Positions 30,612-41,904 of a DNA stretch of 64,000 nucleotides are shown here, in pieces. The notes beneath the pieces were generated by a model. That model was not told where the DNA came from. It worked only from the letters and a program-made list of their open reading frames with translations, and made no database searches. How positions within the stretch are numbered: position 1 is the stretch's first letter; each line of letters begins with the position of its first letter. The position numbers were made by a program, and so were the translations under genes. The stretch is from the NCBI RefSeq assembly GCF_002632485.1, contig NZ_NIBU01000005.1, positions 62,001 through 126,000 on the forward strand. Reading direction: 5' to 3'. The DNA is from Xenorhabdus innexi (GTDB lineage Bacteria > Pseudomonadota > Gammaproteobacteria > Enterobacterales > Enterobacteriaceae).

Positions 30612-31700
30612 ATGAGTCAGGTATATAATTTCAGTGCTGGTCCAGCCATGTTACCAGCAGAAGTATTACGTCGTGCAGAGCAGGAACTTTGCAGCTGGAA
30701 TGGGCTGGGAACATCCGTTATGGAGATCAGCCATCGCAGTAAAGAATTTATAGCGGTTGCGGCTGAAGCAGAAAAAGATCTCCGGGATTTATTATCGATA
30801 CCTGATAATTACAAGGTGCTGTTTTGTCATGGCGGTGCTCGTGGTCAGTTTTCAGCACTGCCATTAAATCTACTTGGCGGTAAAACGTCAGCAGATTATA
30901 TCGTTGGTGGTTATTGGGCTGAAAGTGCAGCCAAAGAAGCCGCAAAATATTGCACACCCAATGTCATTAATATTCTTACTGAAACAGATGGCGTCAAAAG
31001 TGTGAAGCCAATGAATGAATGGGATTTGAGTAATGACGCGGCCTATGTGCATTATTGCCCTAATGAAACTATTGGCGGTATTGCAATTTTTGAAGAGCCT
31101 GATTTTGGTGATGATAAAATTGTGATTGCGGATTATTCCTCAACCATTCTTTCAGCACCAATCGATGTAAGCCGCTATGGGGTTATTTATGCAGGTGCTC
31201 AGAAAAACATCGGCCCGGCGGGGATTACCGTTGTAATTATTCGTGAAGATTTACTGGGTAAGGCCCATAAGCACACCCCATCCATTCTGGATTATACTGT
31301 GCAGGTGAACAGCGATTCTATGTATAACACACCACCAACATTCGCATGGTATCTCTCTGGTATGGTGTTCAAGTGGCTGAAAGAGCAGGGTGGGTTACAG
31401 GAAATCAAAAAACGCAATTATGCAAAAGCTGAAGCTCTGTATCATGCGATTGATAACAGTCATTTGTATATCAATCGCGTTGCACCACAAAACCGCTCTA
31501 TTATGAATGTACCTTTCCAGCTAGCTAACCCCGCTCTCGACGGCAAGTTTTTGGAAGAAGCCTACGCCCATGGTTTGCATGCTTTGAAAGGGCATAAAGT
31601 CGCCGGAGGTGCCAGAGCTTCAATTTATAATGCAATGCCTTATGAAGGTGTTCTGGCATTGGTTGAATTTATGGCTGATTTTGAACGGCGCAATGCATAA
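30612..31700 (+). CDS. serC: Phosphoserine aminotransferase
   Basis: 362 residues from ATG 30612, equal to E. coli SerC and preceded by GGTGGAG. The frame is open 25 codons upstream but that part is not conserved. The family N-terminus [16 protein letters not shown], the pyridoxal-phosphate lysine K198 in [12 protein letters not shown], and [21 protein letters not shown] are present. It makes 3-phosphoserine for serine synthesis and also serves the pyridoxine pathway. It is followed by aroA in the classic mixed-function serC-aroA operon. Confidence 0.97.
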   Translation: MSQVYNFSAGPAMLPAEVLRRAEQELCSWNGLGTSVMEISHRSKEFIAVAAEAEKDLRDLLSIPDNYKVLFCHGGARGQFSALPLNLLGGKTSADYIVGGYWAESAAKEAAKYCTPNVINILTETDGVKSVKPMNEWDLSNDAAYVHYCPNETIGGIAIFEEPDFGDDKIVIADYSSTILSAPIDVSRYGVIYAGAQKNIGPAGITVVIIREDLLGKAHKHTPSILDYTVQVNSDSMYNTPPTFAWYLSGMVFKWLKEQGGLQEIKKRNYAKAEALYHAIDNSHLYINRVAPQNRSIMNVPFQLANPALDGKFLEEAYAHGLHALKGHKVAGGARASIYNAMPYEGVLALVEFMADFERRNA

Positions 31701-31710
31701 TGACTTTTTT

Positions 31711-31731
31711 ATCGGGGGGAATCCTCCCGAT
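31711..31731 (+). terminator. serC-aroA intercistronic hairpin (attenuator candidate)
   Basis: ATCGGGGGG-AAT-CCTCCCGAT forms a nine-pair stem with one G-T wobble and a three-base loop, ten bases after the serC stop. The following sequence is only moderately T-rich, so partial termination between serC and aroA is plausible. Confidence 0.55.
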
Positions 31732-31796
31732 ATTAATTCTTTCCATAATAATCAATTAAAAACATAACGTACTACCAACCGGAGATCCTGCCGTTT

Positions 31797-33092
31797 ATGC
31801 AATCCCTGACGTTACAACCCATCTCTCACATTAATGGAACTATTAACTTGCCCGGTTCCAAAAGTGTTTCCAACCGCGCACTGCTACTTGCTGCTCTTGC
31901 TCAGGGAACAACATATCTGACCAACTTATTGGATAGTGATGATATCCGCCATATGCTGAATGCGTTAACGGCACTGGGTATTTCCTATCGCTTATCTGAA
32001 GATCGTACCGCCTGTGAGGTTGATGGTATTGGCGGGATGATAACCGGTAAAAATGGGCTGGAACTGTTTTTAGGAAATGCAGGAACAGCGATGCGCCCAC
32101 TGGCTGCGGCATTGTGTCTCGGAGACAATGATATTGTTTTAACGGGTGAACCACGGATGAAAGAGCGTCCGATTGGTCACTTAGTGGATGCTTTATGTCA
32201 GGGAGGGGCAAAAATTGACTATCTTGAGCAGGAAAATTATCCGCCAATACGTATCAGGGGGGGCTTCACTGGTGGAAAAGTGACTGTGGATGGCAGTGTT
32301 TCCAGTCAGTTTCTGACAGCGTTATTGATGGCAGTACCTTTGGCATTGAATGATAGCGAAATTTATATCAAAGGAGATTTGGTTTCTAAACCTTACATTG
32401 ATATTACGCTGGCATTAATGAGCAGCTTTGGTGTCACTGTGGAAAATGATCACTATCAGGTTTTTCGGATTAAAGGATGCCAAAAGTACCAATCTCCGGG
32501 GCATTATCTGGTTGAAGGTGATGCCTCTTCCGCATCCTATTTTCTTGCTGCCGCAGCGATTAAAGGTGGCACGGTGCGTGTTACAGGAATTGGTAAAAAC
32601 AGTTTGCAGGGTGATACAAAGTTTGCGGATGTTCTGGAAAAAATGGGGGCGATCATACGTAAGGGGGATGATTTTGTAGAGTGTGAACGTGGTACCCTGA
32701 CGGGTATTGACATGGATATGAACGCTATTCCTGATGCAGCCATGACCATCGCGACAACGGCTCTGTTTGCTGAAGGAGAAACAGCTATCCGTAATATCTA
32801 CAATTGGCGGGTGAAAGAGACAGACCGCCTTAATGCTATGGCTACAGAATTGCGTAAAGTCGGAGCCGAAGTAGAAGAAGGGCATGATTACATTCGTATT
32901 GTTCCGCCAGCAAAACTGAAATCGGCTGAGATTGAGACCTATAATGACCACCGGGTAGCAATGTGTTTTTCATTAGTGGCTCTTTCGGATACTCCAGTGA
33001 CTATTCTTGACCCCGGCTGTACGACCAAGACATTTCCTGAATATTTTAAACAACTTAAATCTATCAGTGATATTCATGGCGAAAATTGTTGA
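31797..33092 (+). CDS. aroA: EPSP synthase (3-phosphoshikimate 1-carboxyvinyltransferase)
   Basis: 431 residues (E. coli 427). Active-site blocks: [18 protein letters not shown] near the N-terminus, [17 protein letters not shown] with the phosphoenolpyruvate-binding segment, [44 protein letters not shown] and the C-terminal [13 protein letters not shown]. The glycine-alanine pair in [10 protein letters not shown] is the standard class I form. It joins shikimate-3-phosphate and phosphoenolpyruvate in the aromatic pathway. It lies 96 bases after serC, with a GGAG ribosome-binding site at rather long spacing. Confidence 0.97.
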   Translation: MQSLTLQPISHINGTINLPGSKSVSNRALLLAALAQGTTYLTNLLDSDDIRHMLNALTALGISYRLSEDRTACEVDGIGGMITGKNGLELFLGNAGTAMRPLAAALCLGDNDIVLTGEPRMKERPIGHLVDALCQGGAKIDYLEQENYPPIRIRGGFTGGKVTVDGSVSSQFLTALLMAVPLALNDSEIYIKGDLVSKPYIDITLALMSSFGVTVENDHYQVFRIKGCQKYQSPGHYLVEGDASSASYFLAAAAIKGGTVRVTGIGKNSLQGDTKFADVLEKMGAIIRKGDDFVECERGTLTGIDMDMNAIPDAAMTIATTALFAEGETAIRNIYNWRVKETDRLNAMATELRKVGAEVEEGHDYIRIVPPAKLKSAEIETYNDHRVAMCFSLVALSDTPVTILDPGCTTKTFPEYFKQLKSISDIHGENC

Positions 33093-33271
33093 TTAATGAT
33101 GATGTATTTATTCCACTCATTCTCCGAGTAGGTATAATAAGCTCATATTTTTGCTGTTTACTTATTGAACAGCCTTCTGCATTCGGTGAATGACCCGTTT
33201 TCTGTATGGGAAAATTTTCTGTGTAGGAAAATGTCGAAAAGCGCCATGCAAAGCAAAAAGGAGGAGAATGA

Positions 33272-33958
33272 ATGACGATAATAGCCCCGGTAATAACCGT
33301 TGATGGTCCGAGCGGTGCTGGCAAGGGAACTCTGTGTCAGGCACTGGCTGAGGCATTGAATTGGCAATTACTTGACTCAGGAGCCATTTATCGCGTGCTG
33401 GCACTGGCTGCTATTCACCATCAGGTGGATATCAAGTCTGAAGACGCACTGGTTCCTCTGGCTGCAAATCTGGATGTTCGCTTTGTTCCTGCAAACGGCA
33501 GGCTCAGGGTTATTCTCGAAGGTGAAGATGTCAGCAATGAAATCCGTACTGAAACGGTTGGTAACACAGCTTCACAGACTGCAACATTCCCTCGGGTACG
33601 TGAAGCATTGCTTCGTCGGCAGCGGGCTTTTCGTATTCTCCCGGGGCTGATTGCTGACGGGCGTGATATGGGAACGGTTGTTTTTCCTGATGCGCCAGTG
33701 AAAATTTTTCTTGATGCAAGTGCGGAAGAACGTGCCCGTAGGCGCATGTTGCAGTTGCAGGAAAATGGTTTTAGTGTTAACTTTGAAAGCCTTTTGTCTG
33801 AAATACAGGAACGGGATTTCCGCGACCGTAATCGGGCAGTTGCGCCGTTAGTGCCCGCTCAGGATGCCTTAACTCTGGATTCGACCAGCATGTCTATCGA
33901 AGAGGTAATTGATAAGGCACTAAATTATGCGAGAAATACCTTAGCATTAACCGCTTAA
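33272..33958 (+). CDS. cmk: Cytidylate kinase
   Basis: 228 residues (E. coli 227). The P-loop GPSGAGKGT is at 12-20, followed by [15 protein letters not shown]. The NMP-binding insert is typical of bacterial CMP kinases, and [22 protein letters not shown] and [22 protein letters not shown] are conserved. It phosphorylates CMP and dCMP. An AAGGAGG ribosome-binding site precedes ATG 33272. The E. coli metalloprotease gene ycaL that lies between aroA and cmk is missing; the 179-base gap holds no gene. Confidence 0.97.
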   Translation: MTIIAPVITVDGPSGAGKGTLCQALAEALNWQLLDSGAIYRVLALAAIHHQVDIKSEDALVPLAANLDVRFVPANGRLRVILEGEDVSNEIRTETVGNTASQTATFPRVREALLRRQRAFRILPGLIADGRDMGTVVFPDAPVKIFLDASAEERARRRMLQLQENGFSVNFESLLSEIQERDFRDRNRAVAPLVPAQDALTLDSTSMSIEEVIDKALNYARNTLALTA

Positions 33959-33974
33959 TCTGCTTATTTTCGCG

Positions 33975-34153
33975 TATAATGCTATTGCAATGGCACATCA
34001 AGACGATGTATATAGAATTCTGGTATGTGAGTAGTGAAATATGCTGGCATACTAAAACACCTTGTAACAGGGAAAAGTTGCGAGGTATGTAAAACAACCC
34101 CATTCGGCCGGATGCTAGATGGACGTTAATTTAAAACCTTGAAGATCATTAAA
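33975..34153 (+). promoter_or_regulatory. rpsA promoter and structured translation leader
   Basis: A consensus -10 hexamer TATAAT is at 33975-33980. Its -35 is weak. The rest is the rpsA leader, which resembles the E. coli leader in its last 50 bases (including GGATGCTAGATGGACGTTAA). The start codon lacks a strong Shine-Dalgarno; only GAAG (34141-34144) is nearby. In E. coli such a leader folds into hairpins that give efficient initiation and allow S1 autorepression. Confidence 0.55.
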
Positions 34154-35827
34154 ATGACAGAATCTTTTGCTCAACTCTTTGAAGAATCCCTACAGACTAT
34201 CGAAACTCGTCCAGGTGCAATCGTACGTGGTGTTGTAGTTGCTATCGATAAAGACGTTGTATTGGTTGACGCAGGTCTGAAATCAGAATCTGCAATTCCT
34301 GTAGAGCAATTCAAAAATGCTCAGGGCGAGCTGGAAATTCAGGTTGGCGATGAAATCGACGTAGCACTGGATGCGGTAGAAGATGGTTTCGGTGAAACTA
34401 TCCTGTCCCGTGAAAAAGCGAAACGTCATGAAGCATGGCTGATGCTGGAAAAAGCATACGAAGAAGCTGAAACTGTTACCGGTATTATCAACGGTAAAGT
34501 AAAAGGCGGCTTCACTGTAGAACTGAACGGTATCCGTGCGTTCCTGCCGGGTTCACTGGTTGATGTTCGTCCAGTTCGTGACACAGCTCACCTTGAAGGC
34601 AAAGAGCTTGAGTTCAAAGTCATCAAGCTGGATCAAAAACGCAACAACGTAGTTGTTTCCCGTCGTGCTGTTATCGAATCTGAAAACAGTGCAGAACGTG
34701 ATCAGCTGCTGGAAAACCTGCAAGAAGGCATGGAAGTTAAAGGTATCGTTAAGAACCTGACTGACTACGGTGCATTCGTTGATCTGGGCGGCGTTGATGG
34801 CCTGCTGCACATTACTGATATGGCTTGGAAGCGTGTTAAACACCCAAGCGAAATCGTCAATGTGGGCGACGAAATCACAGTTAAAGTACTGAAGTTCGAC
34901 CGTGAGCGTACTCGCGTATCTCTGGGTCTGAAACAACTGGGTGAAGATCCATGGGTAGCAATCGCTAAGCGTTATCCAGAAAGTACTCGACTGACTGGTC
35001 GCGTAACTAACCTGACTGACTACGGCTGCTTCGTAGAAATCGAAGAAGGCGTTGAAGGTCTGGTACACGTTTCAGAAATGGACTGGACTAACAAAAACAT
35101 CCACCCATCCAAAGTTGTTAACGTTGGTGATGTTGTGGAAGTTATGGTTCTGGATATCGACGAAGAACGTCGTCGTATCTCTCTGGGTCTGAAACAGTGT
35201 AAAGCTAACCCTTGGCAGCAATTTGCTGAAACTCACAACAAAAATGACCGTGTTGAAGGTAAAATCAAGTCAATCACTGACTTCGGTATCTTCATCGGTC
35301 TGGACGGCGGCATCGACGGTCTGGTTCACCTGTCTGACATCTCCTGGAACGTTGCAGGCGAAGAAGCAGTTCGTGAATACAAAAAAGGCGACGAAATTGC
35401 TGCTGTAGTTCTGCAAGTAGATGCAGAGCGTGAGCGTATTTCTCTGGGCATCAAGCAACTGGCAGAAGACCCATTCAATAACTACCTGTCTGTAAACAAG
35501 AAAGGTACTATTGTTAACGGTAAAGTAACTGCGGTTGACACAAAAGGTGCTACAGTTGAATTAGCTGACGGTGTTGAAGGTTACCTGCGTGCATCAGAAG
35601 CTTCTCGTGACCGCGTTGAAGATGCAACTCAAGTTCTGAACGTTGGCGATGAAGTTGAAGCTAAATATGTTGGTGTTGATCGCAAAAACCGCGTAATCAA
35701 CCTGTCTGTTCGCGCTAAAGACGAAGCTGATGAAAAAGACGCTATCGCTTCTGTGAACAAGCAAGAAGACGCAAACTTTGCTAACAACGCAATGGCTGAA
35801 GCTTTCAAAGCAGCTAAAGGCGAATAA
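34154..35827 (+). CDS. rpsA: 30S ribosomal protein S1
   Basis: 557 residues from ATG 34154, the E. coli length, beginning [13 protein letters not shown]. An in-frame TTG at 34139 would add five residues without conservation. Six S1 OB-fold repeats are visible; repeats 3-6 carry the recurring GxVxxxxxFGxFV/I...GLVHxSD...VxxxDxExxRIxLGxKQ pattern. S1 holds mRNA on the 30S subunit and unfolds structured leaders. Codon use is strongly biased to preferred codons (CTG, CGT, GGT), which marks very high expression. It is followed by ihfB as in enterobacteria. Confidence 0.98.
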   Translation: MTESFAQLFEESLQTIETRPGAIVRGVVVAIDKDVVLVDAGLKSESAIPVEQFKNAQGELEIQVGDEIDVALDAVEDGFGETILSREKAKRHEAWLMLEKAYEEAETVTGIINGKVKGGFTVELNGIRAFLPGSLVDVRPVRDTAHLEGKELEFKVIKLDQKRNNVVVSRRAVIESENSAERDQLLENLQEGMEVKGIVKNLTDYGAFVDLGGVDGLLHITDMAWKRVKHPSEIVNVGDEITVKVLKFDRERTRVSLGLKQLGEDPWVAIAKRYPESTRLTGRVTNLTDYGCFVEIEEGVEGLVHVSEMDWTNKNIHPSKVVNVGDVVEVMVLDIDEERRRISLGLKQCKANPWQQFAETHNKNDRVEGKIKSITDFGIFIGLDGGIDGLVHLSDISWNVAGEEAVREYKKGDEIAAVVLQVDAERERISLGIKQLAEDPFNNYLSVNKKGTIVNGKVTAVDTKGATVELADGVEGYLRASEASRDRVEDATQVLNVGDEVEAKYVGVDRKNRVINLSVRAKDEADEKDAIASVNKQEDANFANNAMAEAFKAAKGE

Positions 35828-35843
35828 TCTAAGTCAATAACGG

Positions 35844-35877
35844 CGGGTAATATTTTCGGTCACGATAATATTACCCG
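35844..35877. repeat. rpsA-ihfB intercistronic inverted repeat
   Basis: An 11-bp perfect repeat (CGGGTAATATT/AATATTACCCG) with a 12-base loop lies between the rpsA stop and ihfB. There is no T-run. It is likely an mRNA-stabilising or partial termination hairpin at the rpsA 3' end. Confidence 0.6.
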
Positions 35878-35901
35878 AACACGGTAGTTTAGGGAGGTAC
35901 C

Positions 35902-36192
35902 ATGACCAAGTCTGAATTAATTGAAAGACTTGCAGAGCAACAATCTCATATGCCGGCTAAAGCCGTTGAAGATGCAGTGAAAGAAATGCTTGATCATATG
36001 GCAGAAACACTGGCCTCCGGTGAACGTATTGAAGTTCGCGGGTTCGGCAGCTTTTCTCTTCACTACCGAGCTCCGCGTGTGGGTCGTAATCCAAAAACAG
36101 GTGATAAAGTTGAGTTGGACGGTAAATACGTTCCTCACTTCAAGCCAGGTAAAGAATTACGCGACCGCGTGAATATCTATAGCGACAGCTAA
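35902..36192 (+). CDS. ihfB: Integration host factor beta subunit
   Basis: 96 residues (E. coli 94). HU/IHF fold with [56 protein letters not shown] and the DNA-minor-groove arm [35 protein letters not shown], whose proline intercalates. With IhfA it bends DNA sharply. AGGGAGG before ATG 35902 is a strong ribosome-binding site. The tail IYSDS is two residues longer than in E. coli. A clear terminator follows. Confidence 0.98.
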   Translation: MTKSELIERLAEQQSHMPAKAVEDAVKEMLDHMAETLASGERIEVRGFGSFSLHYRAPRVGRNPKTGDKVELDGKYVPHFKPGKELRDRVNIYSDS

Positions 36193-36216
36193 GATAGAAG
36201 TTATTACTTAATTGCT

Positions 36217-36246
36217 ACGGCACCTCAGGGTGCCGTTCTTTTTTTG
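36217..36246 (+). terminator. ihfB terminator
   Basis: Stem ACGGCACC/GGTGCCGT (36217-36224, 36229-36236) with a four-base loop TCAG is followed by TCTTTTTTTG. Confidence 0.95.
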
Positions 36247-36386
36247 TTTTTGTGATTATTTTCACATTTTCATACTACATGTTTTTTTGTTTGAAATTAA
36301 CTTGCGAAGTGTTTCCAAAATACGTCTTATCTGACTGGCAGTAACGCGTACTGTCGAATAGTCTTCTCTGCATAAAGAGAATTCAA

Positions 36387-38771
36387 ATGCAGGGAGCGAT
36401 GCGGATGCCGCAGACTATTCAGTTTCTTTTCTCTCCGTTTTTTTCTGTTCGGAGAAAACCATTACCTATTATAAGTCTGAATCAGGCAGCTATAGCCATT
36501 GTATTGGGAATGTTCCCTCTTTTATTACTGGAAGAATTACCTCAATCACGAGAAATATTGTTCTTATTTGTGGCAGCAATTGTTTTATGGTTTATTTCTT
36601 ATAAATCAAGCCGGATTATTTCTTTGATATTATGGGGATTACTCTGGGGATGTTGGAATGGTCACCAAATTCTGGAACAAATAACATATTTTAGCGATAC
36701 AACAAGGTCAGCAACTATTATGATTGACAGTGTATCGTTAAATGAAACTGATATAAGTGAGAAGAAGCGTTACAGGATCAGGTTAATTGAAAGCGATGGA
36801 AAATACATTTTTCCTGCTTTATATGCTTCGGTATTATGGAGTCCTTCAACATCACTAAACTCTCCGACACCGCTTTGTGCTGGCCAAAAATGGCAGGTCA
36901 CGATGAAACTCAGAGCTGTTCATGCTCAATTAAATCAAGGAAGTTATGATAGCCAACGCTATGCTTTATCAATTCGTCAGCCGCTTAATGGCAAAATTAT
37001 TAAGGCGAATTTATTGGATGATACATGCAATCTCAGACAAAAATTAATTGATAAACTGACCCCTGAAATACAGTTATTGAAACATTCCGGTATTGCTCTG
37101 GCACTTACATTTGGTGAAAGAGCATGGCTGGAAAAACAGACTCGGTTATTATTACAACAAACGGGAATTGCTCATTTGATGGCTATTTCCGGGCTACATA
37201 TTGCAATAGCAAGTTTATTTGGCTGGTTTTTTGCCAGAGGAATTCAATTCCTGCTTCCCGCAACATGGGTCGGCTTTCGTTTTCCGCTTTTTGTGGGCTG
37301 GTTGACTGCAATGTTATATGGGTGGCTTTCTGGCTGGGGGCTTCCTGCTATCAGAGCAATGTTGGGATTAACTGTCTGGATCTATTTGCGTTGTAGAAAT
37401 CATTTTTGTTTTTCATGGCAGTGGGTTTTATGGAGTGCGGCTCTGATTTTGCTTTTTGATCCACTGGCAATTCTCTCTGACAGCTTTTGGCTTTCATTCT
37501 TTGCAGTTATGGCTTTGTTATTCTGGTTTCATTGGATGCCTTTGTCTGAAAGGTTTCGTTATGGTTGGCGCTGGATCTGGTTACGCGGGTTGCATATGCA
37601 ATCGGGAATAATGCTTATGTTGTTGCCGCTGCAACTTCTGTTATTTCAGGGTATTAATGTTGCGTCATTAATTGCGAATTTATGGTCTGTCCCGATAATT
37701 TCTTTTCTGACAGTTCCGCTGGTTATGTTGGTCTTGCTAAGTGTTTTATTACCTTTGGATCAGTTTATTCAGCCATTTTTATGGCAGTTGGTTGACTACA
37801 CTATTTCGTTTGCTTTAATGCCACTACCAGCTTTTGTTCATTCATGGACTGAGACAGGGCATATTCCTTTCTTCATCACCTTCGCTGGTTGGATGTCCGT
37901 TGTTATCTGGCGTTTTGGCTGGTGGAAATCATATGTTGGGTTGTTATGTATTTTTACCGGAATAACATTCTGTTATTTAAAGCGTGATGATGAGTTCCGA
38001 TGGCGCTTTTCAATGTTGGATGTCGGTCATGGCTTGGCTATTGTCATAGATAAAGGAGGAAAGGCAATTTTATTCGATACAGGAAACCGCTGGGAAACAG
38101 GCAGTATGGCAGAAAAAGTTATTCAGCCTTACCTGCGTTGGCATCAACTAATACCTGAACAAATTATTCTTAGTCATGATCATCTGGATCATACTGGAGG
38201 ATTGGAATATCTGCATGAAAAATATCCAGAGATTAATATTCGCAGCCCCTCAAGCAAATCTGCCCATTTGCCTTGTATCCGTGGTGAACAGTGGCTATGG
38301 CAGGGGTTAACTTTCCGGGTTATCTGGCCACCGGAAAAAGCAGAAAGTGTTACTAATAATCAATCCTGTGTTATCCGTATTGATGATGGCAGGTATAGTT
38401 TATTATTAACGGGTGATCTGGAGAAACAGGCTGAATATCGTTTACTGGGGCTTGAGAAGGAAAATCTTAATGCGACTATCTTGCAGGTTCCTCATCATGG
38501 AAGTAATACCTCATCTACGGCTGCATTTATAGACAGAGTCAGGCCTGAATATGCTTTAACCTCGGTTGCGCGTTACAGCCCTTGGAAACTTCCCTCCATG
38601 AAGGTCAGGCAACGTTATAAAAATGCAGAAATTCAATGGAATAGCACGTCAGTCTCAGGTCAGATCACCGGTTATATTTATCGTGATCACATTAAATTAG
38701 AAAGATACCGACAGCAGTTAATGTCACGGTGGTATCATCAGTGGTTTGGTATTCGCGGTGATCATGAGTAG
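36387..38771 (+). CDS. comEC: ComEC/Rec2-family DNA uptake channel protein
   Basis: 794 residues from ATG 36387. An internal ATG at 36405 has a better-placed GGGAG (36392-36396), so the true start may be six codons later (MPQTIQFLF). Order: N-terminal membrane segments and a periplasmic OB-like DUF4131 region; the competence domain with LMAISGLHIAIASLFGWFFARGIQFLLP and about eight further spans; and a C-terminal metallo-beta-lactamase-like domain with H597-D-H599-L-D601-H602 (SHDHLDHTGG), GDLEKQAEYRLL and PHHGSNTSS. It corresponds to E. coli YcaI and sits between ihfB and msbA as there. The predicted role is passage of single-stranded DNA across the inner membrane. Whether this organism is competent is unknown. 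Confidence 0.93.
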   Translation: MQGAMRMPQTIQFLFSPFFSVRRKPLPIISLNQAAIAIVLGMFPLLLLEELPQSREILFLFVAAIVLWFISYKSSRIISLILWGLLWGCWNGHQILEQITYFSDTTRSATIMIDSVSLNETDISEKKRYRIRLIESDGKYIFPALYASVLWSPSTSLNSPTPLCAGQKWQVTMKLRAVHAQLNQGSYDSQRYALSIRQPLNGKIIKANLLDDTCNLRQKLIDKLTPEIQLLKHSGIALALTFGERAWLEKQTRLLLQQTGIAHLMAISGLHIAIASLFGWFFARGIQFLLPATWVGFRFPLFVGWLTAMLYGWLSGWGLPAIRAMLGLTVWIYLRCRNHFCFSWQWVLWSAALILLFDPLAILSDSFWLSFFAVMALLFWFHWMPLSERFRYGWRWIWLRGLHMQSGIMLMLLPLQLLLFQGINVASLIANLWSVPIISFLTVPLVMLVLLSVLLPLDQFIQPFLWQLVDYTISFALMPLPAFVHSWTETGHIPFFITFAGWMSVVIWRFGWWKSYVGLLCIFTGITFCYLKRDDEFRWRFSMLDVGHGLAIVIDKGGKAILFDTGNRWETGSMAEKVIQPYLRWHQLIPEQIILSHDHLDHTGGLEYLHEKYPEINIRSPSSKSAHLPCIRGEQWLWQGLTFRVIWPPEKAESVTNNQSCVIRIDDGRYSLLLTGDLEKQAEYRLLGLEKENLNATILQVPHHGSNTSSTAAFIDRVRPEYALTSVARYSPWKLPSMKVRQRYKNAEIQWNSTSVSGQITGYIYRDHIKLERYRQQLMSRWYHQWFGIRGDHE

Positions 38772-38809
38772 AATAAGCCGCTATTTCTTTTGGTTTTGGT
38801 AACTCAATA

Positions 38810-40555
38810 ATGAATGATAAAGACCTTTCTACCTGGCAGACCTTCCGCCGACTATGGCCGATCATCACACCATTTAAGGCCGGTTTGTTAGTTGCGGCGG
38901 TTGCGCTGGTTATAAATGCTGCCGGTGATACATTGATGCTTTCTTTGTTAAAGCCTTTACTGGATGAAGGATTTGGCAAAGCAGACATGAGTGTATTGAA
39001 ATGGATGCCACTGGTGGTTATCGGGTTAATGCTTATGCGTGGCATATCTGGGTTTGTATCAAGTTATTGTATCTCGTGGGTTTCCGGTAAAGTTGTGATG
39101 CAGATGCGTCGTCGTCTGTTCAATCATATGATGGGCATGCCAGTCGCCTTTTTTGACCAGCAATCTACGGGGACGCTACTTTCCCGTATTACCTATGATT
39201 CAGAGCAGGTTGCATCTTCTTCCTCCGGCGCTCTGGTGACCGTTGTCAGGGAAGGGGCATCAATTATCGGCCTTTTTGCACTGATGTTTTATTACAGTTG
39301 GGAATTATCTTTGATCCTGATTGTTATTGCTCCTATTGTTGCGGGTGTTATCCGTCTCGTTTCCGTACGTTTTCGTCGTATCAGTAAAAATATGCAAAAC
39401 AGTATGGGATTGGTGACAACCAGCGCAGAACAAATGCTGAAAGGCCACAAAGAGGTTCTTATCTTTGGTGGTCAGAAAGTTGAAACAGCACGTTTTAATA
39501 AAGTCAGCAATCATATGCGTCAGCAAGGCATGAAAATGGTTTCCGCTGATTCCATTTCTGACCCTATTATCCAGCTTATCGCTTCATTTGCTCTGGCATT
39601 TATACTGTATGCTGCCAGCTTTCCTGAAATTATGGGTGCTCTGACTGCGGGTAAAATTACCGTTGTATTCTCATCCATGATCGCCTTAATGCGCCCGCTG
39701 AAATCACTGACCAATGTTAACGCACAGTTCCAGCGTGGTATGGCAGCCAGCCAGACTTTGTTTGCGATTTTGGACATGGAGCAGGAAAAAGATGAAGGTA
39801 AACGGGAAATTAAAAAAGCGAAAGGCGATATTGAATTCCGCGACGTGACTTTCTGTTATCCAACTAAAGATCATCCTGCGCTGAAAAATATTTCCATGGC
39901 AATCCCGGCAGGTAAAACAATTGCTCTGGTTGGGCGCTCTGGTTCTGGGAAATCAACGATTGCCAATCTCCTTACCCGTTTTTATGACGTCAGTGAAGGG
40001 AGCATTTCTCTGGATGGTCATGATTTACGTGAGTATACATTGTCTTCTTTGCGTAATCAGATAGCACTGGTATCGCAAAATGTACATTTGTTCAATGATA
40101 CCGTGGCTAACAATATTGCTTATGCCAGTGAAGGTCAGTTTAGTCGTGAGGAAATTGAACGTGCGGCGGAAATGGCTTACGCAATGGACTTTATCAAAAA
40201 GATGGATAACGGCCTTGATACCATGATTGGTGAGAATGGCGTTCTGCTTTCTGGTGGGCAACGTCAGCGTATTGCCATAGCCCGTGCTCTATTGCGTGAT
40301 TCTCCTATTTTGATTCTGGATGAGGCCACTTCGGCACTGGATACGGAGTCTGAACGTGCAATTCAGTCAGCACTGGATGAGTTGCAGAAAAACAGAACTT
40401 CTCTGGTAATTGCACATCGCCTTTCTACTATTGAAAGTGCTGATGAAATTATTGTTATTGAAGATGGCAATATTATCGAAAGAGGCAACCATACTGTTCT
40501 GTTGGAGAAAAATGGTGCATATGCCCAGTTACATCGGATGCAGTTTGGCCAATGA
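38810..40555 (+). CDS. msbA: MsbA, lipid A ABC flippase
   Basis: 581 residues (E. coli 582). Six N-terminal membrane spans ([20 protein letters not shown] onward) with the [26 protein letters not shown] coupling region are followed by an ATPase domain: Walker [10 protein letters not shown] at 375-383, signature LLSGGQRQR and Walker [18 protein letters not shown]. The homodimer flips lipid A-core across the inner membrane. Its stop overlaps the lpxK start by four bases (ATGA), a conserved coupling that ties lipid A export to its final kinase. Confidence 0.98.
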   Translation: MNDKDLSTWQTFRRLWPIITPFKAGLLVAAVALVINAAGDTLMLSLLKPLLDEGFGKADMSVLKWMPLVVIGLMLMRGISGFVSSYCISWVSGKVVMQMRRRLFNHMMGMPVAFFDQQSTGTLLSRITYDSEQVASSSSGALVTVVREGASIIGLFALMFYYSWELSLILIVIAPIVAGVIRLVSVRFRRISKNMQNSMGLVTTSAEQMLKGHKEVLIFGGQKVETARFNKVSNHMRQQGMKMVSADSISDPIIQLIASFALAFILYAASFPEIMGALTAGKITVVFSSMIALMRPLKSLTNVNAQFQRGMAASQTLFAILDMEQEKDEGKREIKKAKGDIEFRDVTFCYPTKDHPALKNISMAIPAGKTIALVGRSGSGKSTIANLLTRFYDVSEGSISLDGHDLREYTLSSLRNQIALVSQNVHLFNDTVANNIAYASEGQFSREEIERAAEMAYAMDFIKKMDNGLDTMIGENGVLLSGGQRQRIAIARALLRDSPILILDEATSALDTESERAIQSALDELQKNRTSLVIAHRLSTIESADEIIVIEDGNIIERGNHTVLLEKNGAYAQLHRMQFGQ

Positions 40556-41550
40556 CTGAGCGCATTTGGTCGGGCCGTTCATGGCTCTATATCCTGTTAT
40601 TACCACTATCAGCCCTTTATGGGCTGGTGAGTGGCCTGCGTAAATTGGGTTATAAATCAGGATTATTCCGCTCATGGAAAGCTTCTGTGCCTGTTGTCGT
40701 TGTGGGTAATTTAACTGCCGGAGGCAATGGTAAAACACCGGTAGTTATCTGGCTGGTGGAACACTTACAGCGAAAAGGTTATCGGGTTGGTGTTGTGTCC
40801 CGCGGCTATGGCGGAAAATCTGAACATTATCCCTTGCTGGTGACAGATGAAGTAACTACTGCACAAGCAGGAGATGAGCCGGTTTTAATTCACAGTCGCA
40901 CAGGAGTATCAGTCGCTGTTGCGCCAAAACGTATCGATGCAGTCAAAAAACTATTAGCACATTCCCCTCTTGATATTGTGATCACCGATGATGGCCTCCA
41001 GCATTATGCCTTACAGCGCAATTATGAAATCGTTGTGATTGATGGTATCCGTCGTTTTGGTAATGGTTGCTGGCTACCGGCAGGGCCGATGCGGGAACTT
41101 TCTGGTCGTTTAAATACCGTAAATACGATTATCGTTAATGGTGGAACAGCAGAAGCGGGTGAGTTGCCGATGGTACTAAAGGGAGAAATTGCGATTAATC
41201 TTCTGACCGGAGAAAAGCGAAAAGTCAGTCATATTTCTGATGTAGTTGCAATGGCAGGCATTGGTCATCCACCGCGTTTTTTTGCTGCACTACAGCAATT
41301 GGGTGTGACTTTGCAAAAAACATATGCATTTGCTGATCATCAGGCTTATGAAAAGACGCAGTTATTGGCTTTAACCAATACTGAACAAAATTTACTGATG
41401 ACAGAAAAAGATGCGGTGAAATGTTCTCGGTTTGCACAGGCTAATTGGTGGTATCTACCCGTATCAGCTTACTTTCCTGAGGATCAGGGGCAGAAATTGC
41501 TGGATGAGATTTGTGCATTAATCCCTGAAGGGAACAATCGTAGTTCATAA
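40552..41550 (+). CDS. lpxK: Tetraacyldisaccharide 4'-kinase
   Basis: 332 residues (E. coli 328). An N-terminal membrane-association helix ([20 protein letters not shown]) precedes the P-loop variant TAGGNGKT at 55-62. [30 protein letters not shown] and [25 protein letters not shown] carry catalytic residues. It phosphorylates the 4' position of the lipid A precursor at the inner membrane. It starts inside the msbA stop. E. coli ycaQ, which follows lpxK there, is missing; instead 171 bases without a gene lead to ycaR. Confidence 0.97.
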   Translation: MTERIWSGRSWLYILLLPLSALYGLVSGLRKLGYKSGLFRSWKASVPVVVVGNLTAGGNGKTPVVIWLVEHLQRKGYRVGVVSRGYGGKSEHYPLLVTDEVTTAQAGDEPVLIHSRTGVSVAVAPKRIDAVKKLLAHSPLDIVITDDGLQHYALQRNYEIVVIDGIRRFGNGCWLPAGPMRELSGRLNTVNTIIVNGGTAEAGELPMVLKGEIAINLLTGEKRKVSHISDVVAMAGIGHPPRFFAALQQLGVTLQKTYAFADHQAYEKTQLLALTNTEQNLLMTEKDAVKCSRFAQANWWYLPVSAYFPEDQGQKLLDEICALIPEGNNRSS

Positions 41551-41721
41551 CTACAGTTATCATCAGGCTTTATAGGGCATTATTCTATGAAATTCAGTAT
41601 ATTACCAATAAAGAGGCAACCTGAAATACGACGAGTACAAGATAACAGAGTTAACGGTGATACATCGCTTGTGGTATTCTGAGTCACATTAAACTTCAAA
41701 AACCCGTCATTTGGGGGATGT

Positions 41722-41901
41722 ATGGATCACCGTTTACTCGAAATTATCGCTTGTCCGGTATGTCATGGCAAACTTAGCTACGATAAAGAAAACTTTGAGC
41801 TGATTTGCAAACTTGACCGCCTCGCTTTTCCTTTCCGTGATGGCATTCCTGTGCTGCTGGAGCACGAAGCACGTGCTTTGCCAACAGAGGAAAAGAAATA
41901 A
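41722..41901 (+). CDS. ycaR: YcaR, UPF0434/Trm112-like small zinc-ribbon protein
   Basis: 59 residues: [18 protein letters not shown], then the second half-site around [19 protein letters not shown], ending ALPTEEKK. It matches E. coli YcaR (60 residues) closely. The C11-P-V-C14 pair and C29 are the visible cysteines; the family is related to the Trm112 zinc fold that activates methyltransferases, but its role in enterobacteria is not established. The stop is three bases before the kdsB start and its last codons contain the GAGG ribosome-binding site of kdsB, so the pair is translationally coupled. Confidence 0.9.
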   Translation: MDHRLLEIIACPVCHGKLSYDKENFELICKLDRLAFPFRDGIPVLLEHEARALPTEEKK

Positions 41902-41904
41902 TTT

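Noticed and set aside
32415-32951. 178-codon minus-strand frame inside aroA
   Set aside because: Fully antisense to aroA, whose active-site motifs are intact throughout the region.
34553-35068. 171-codon minus-strand frame inside rpsA
   Set aside because: Shadow of the extreme codon bias in rpsA.
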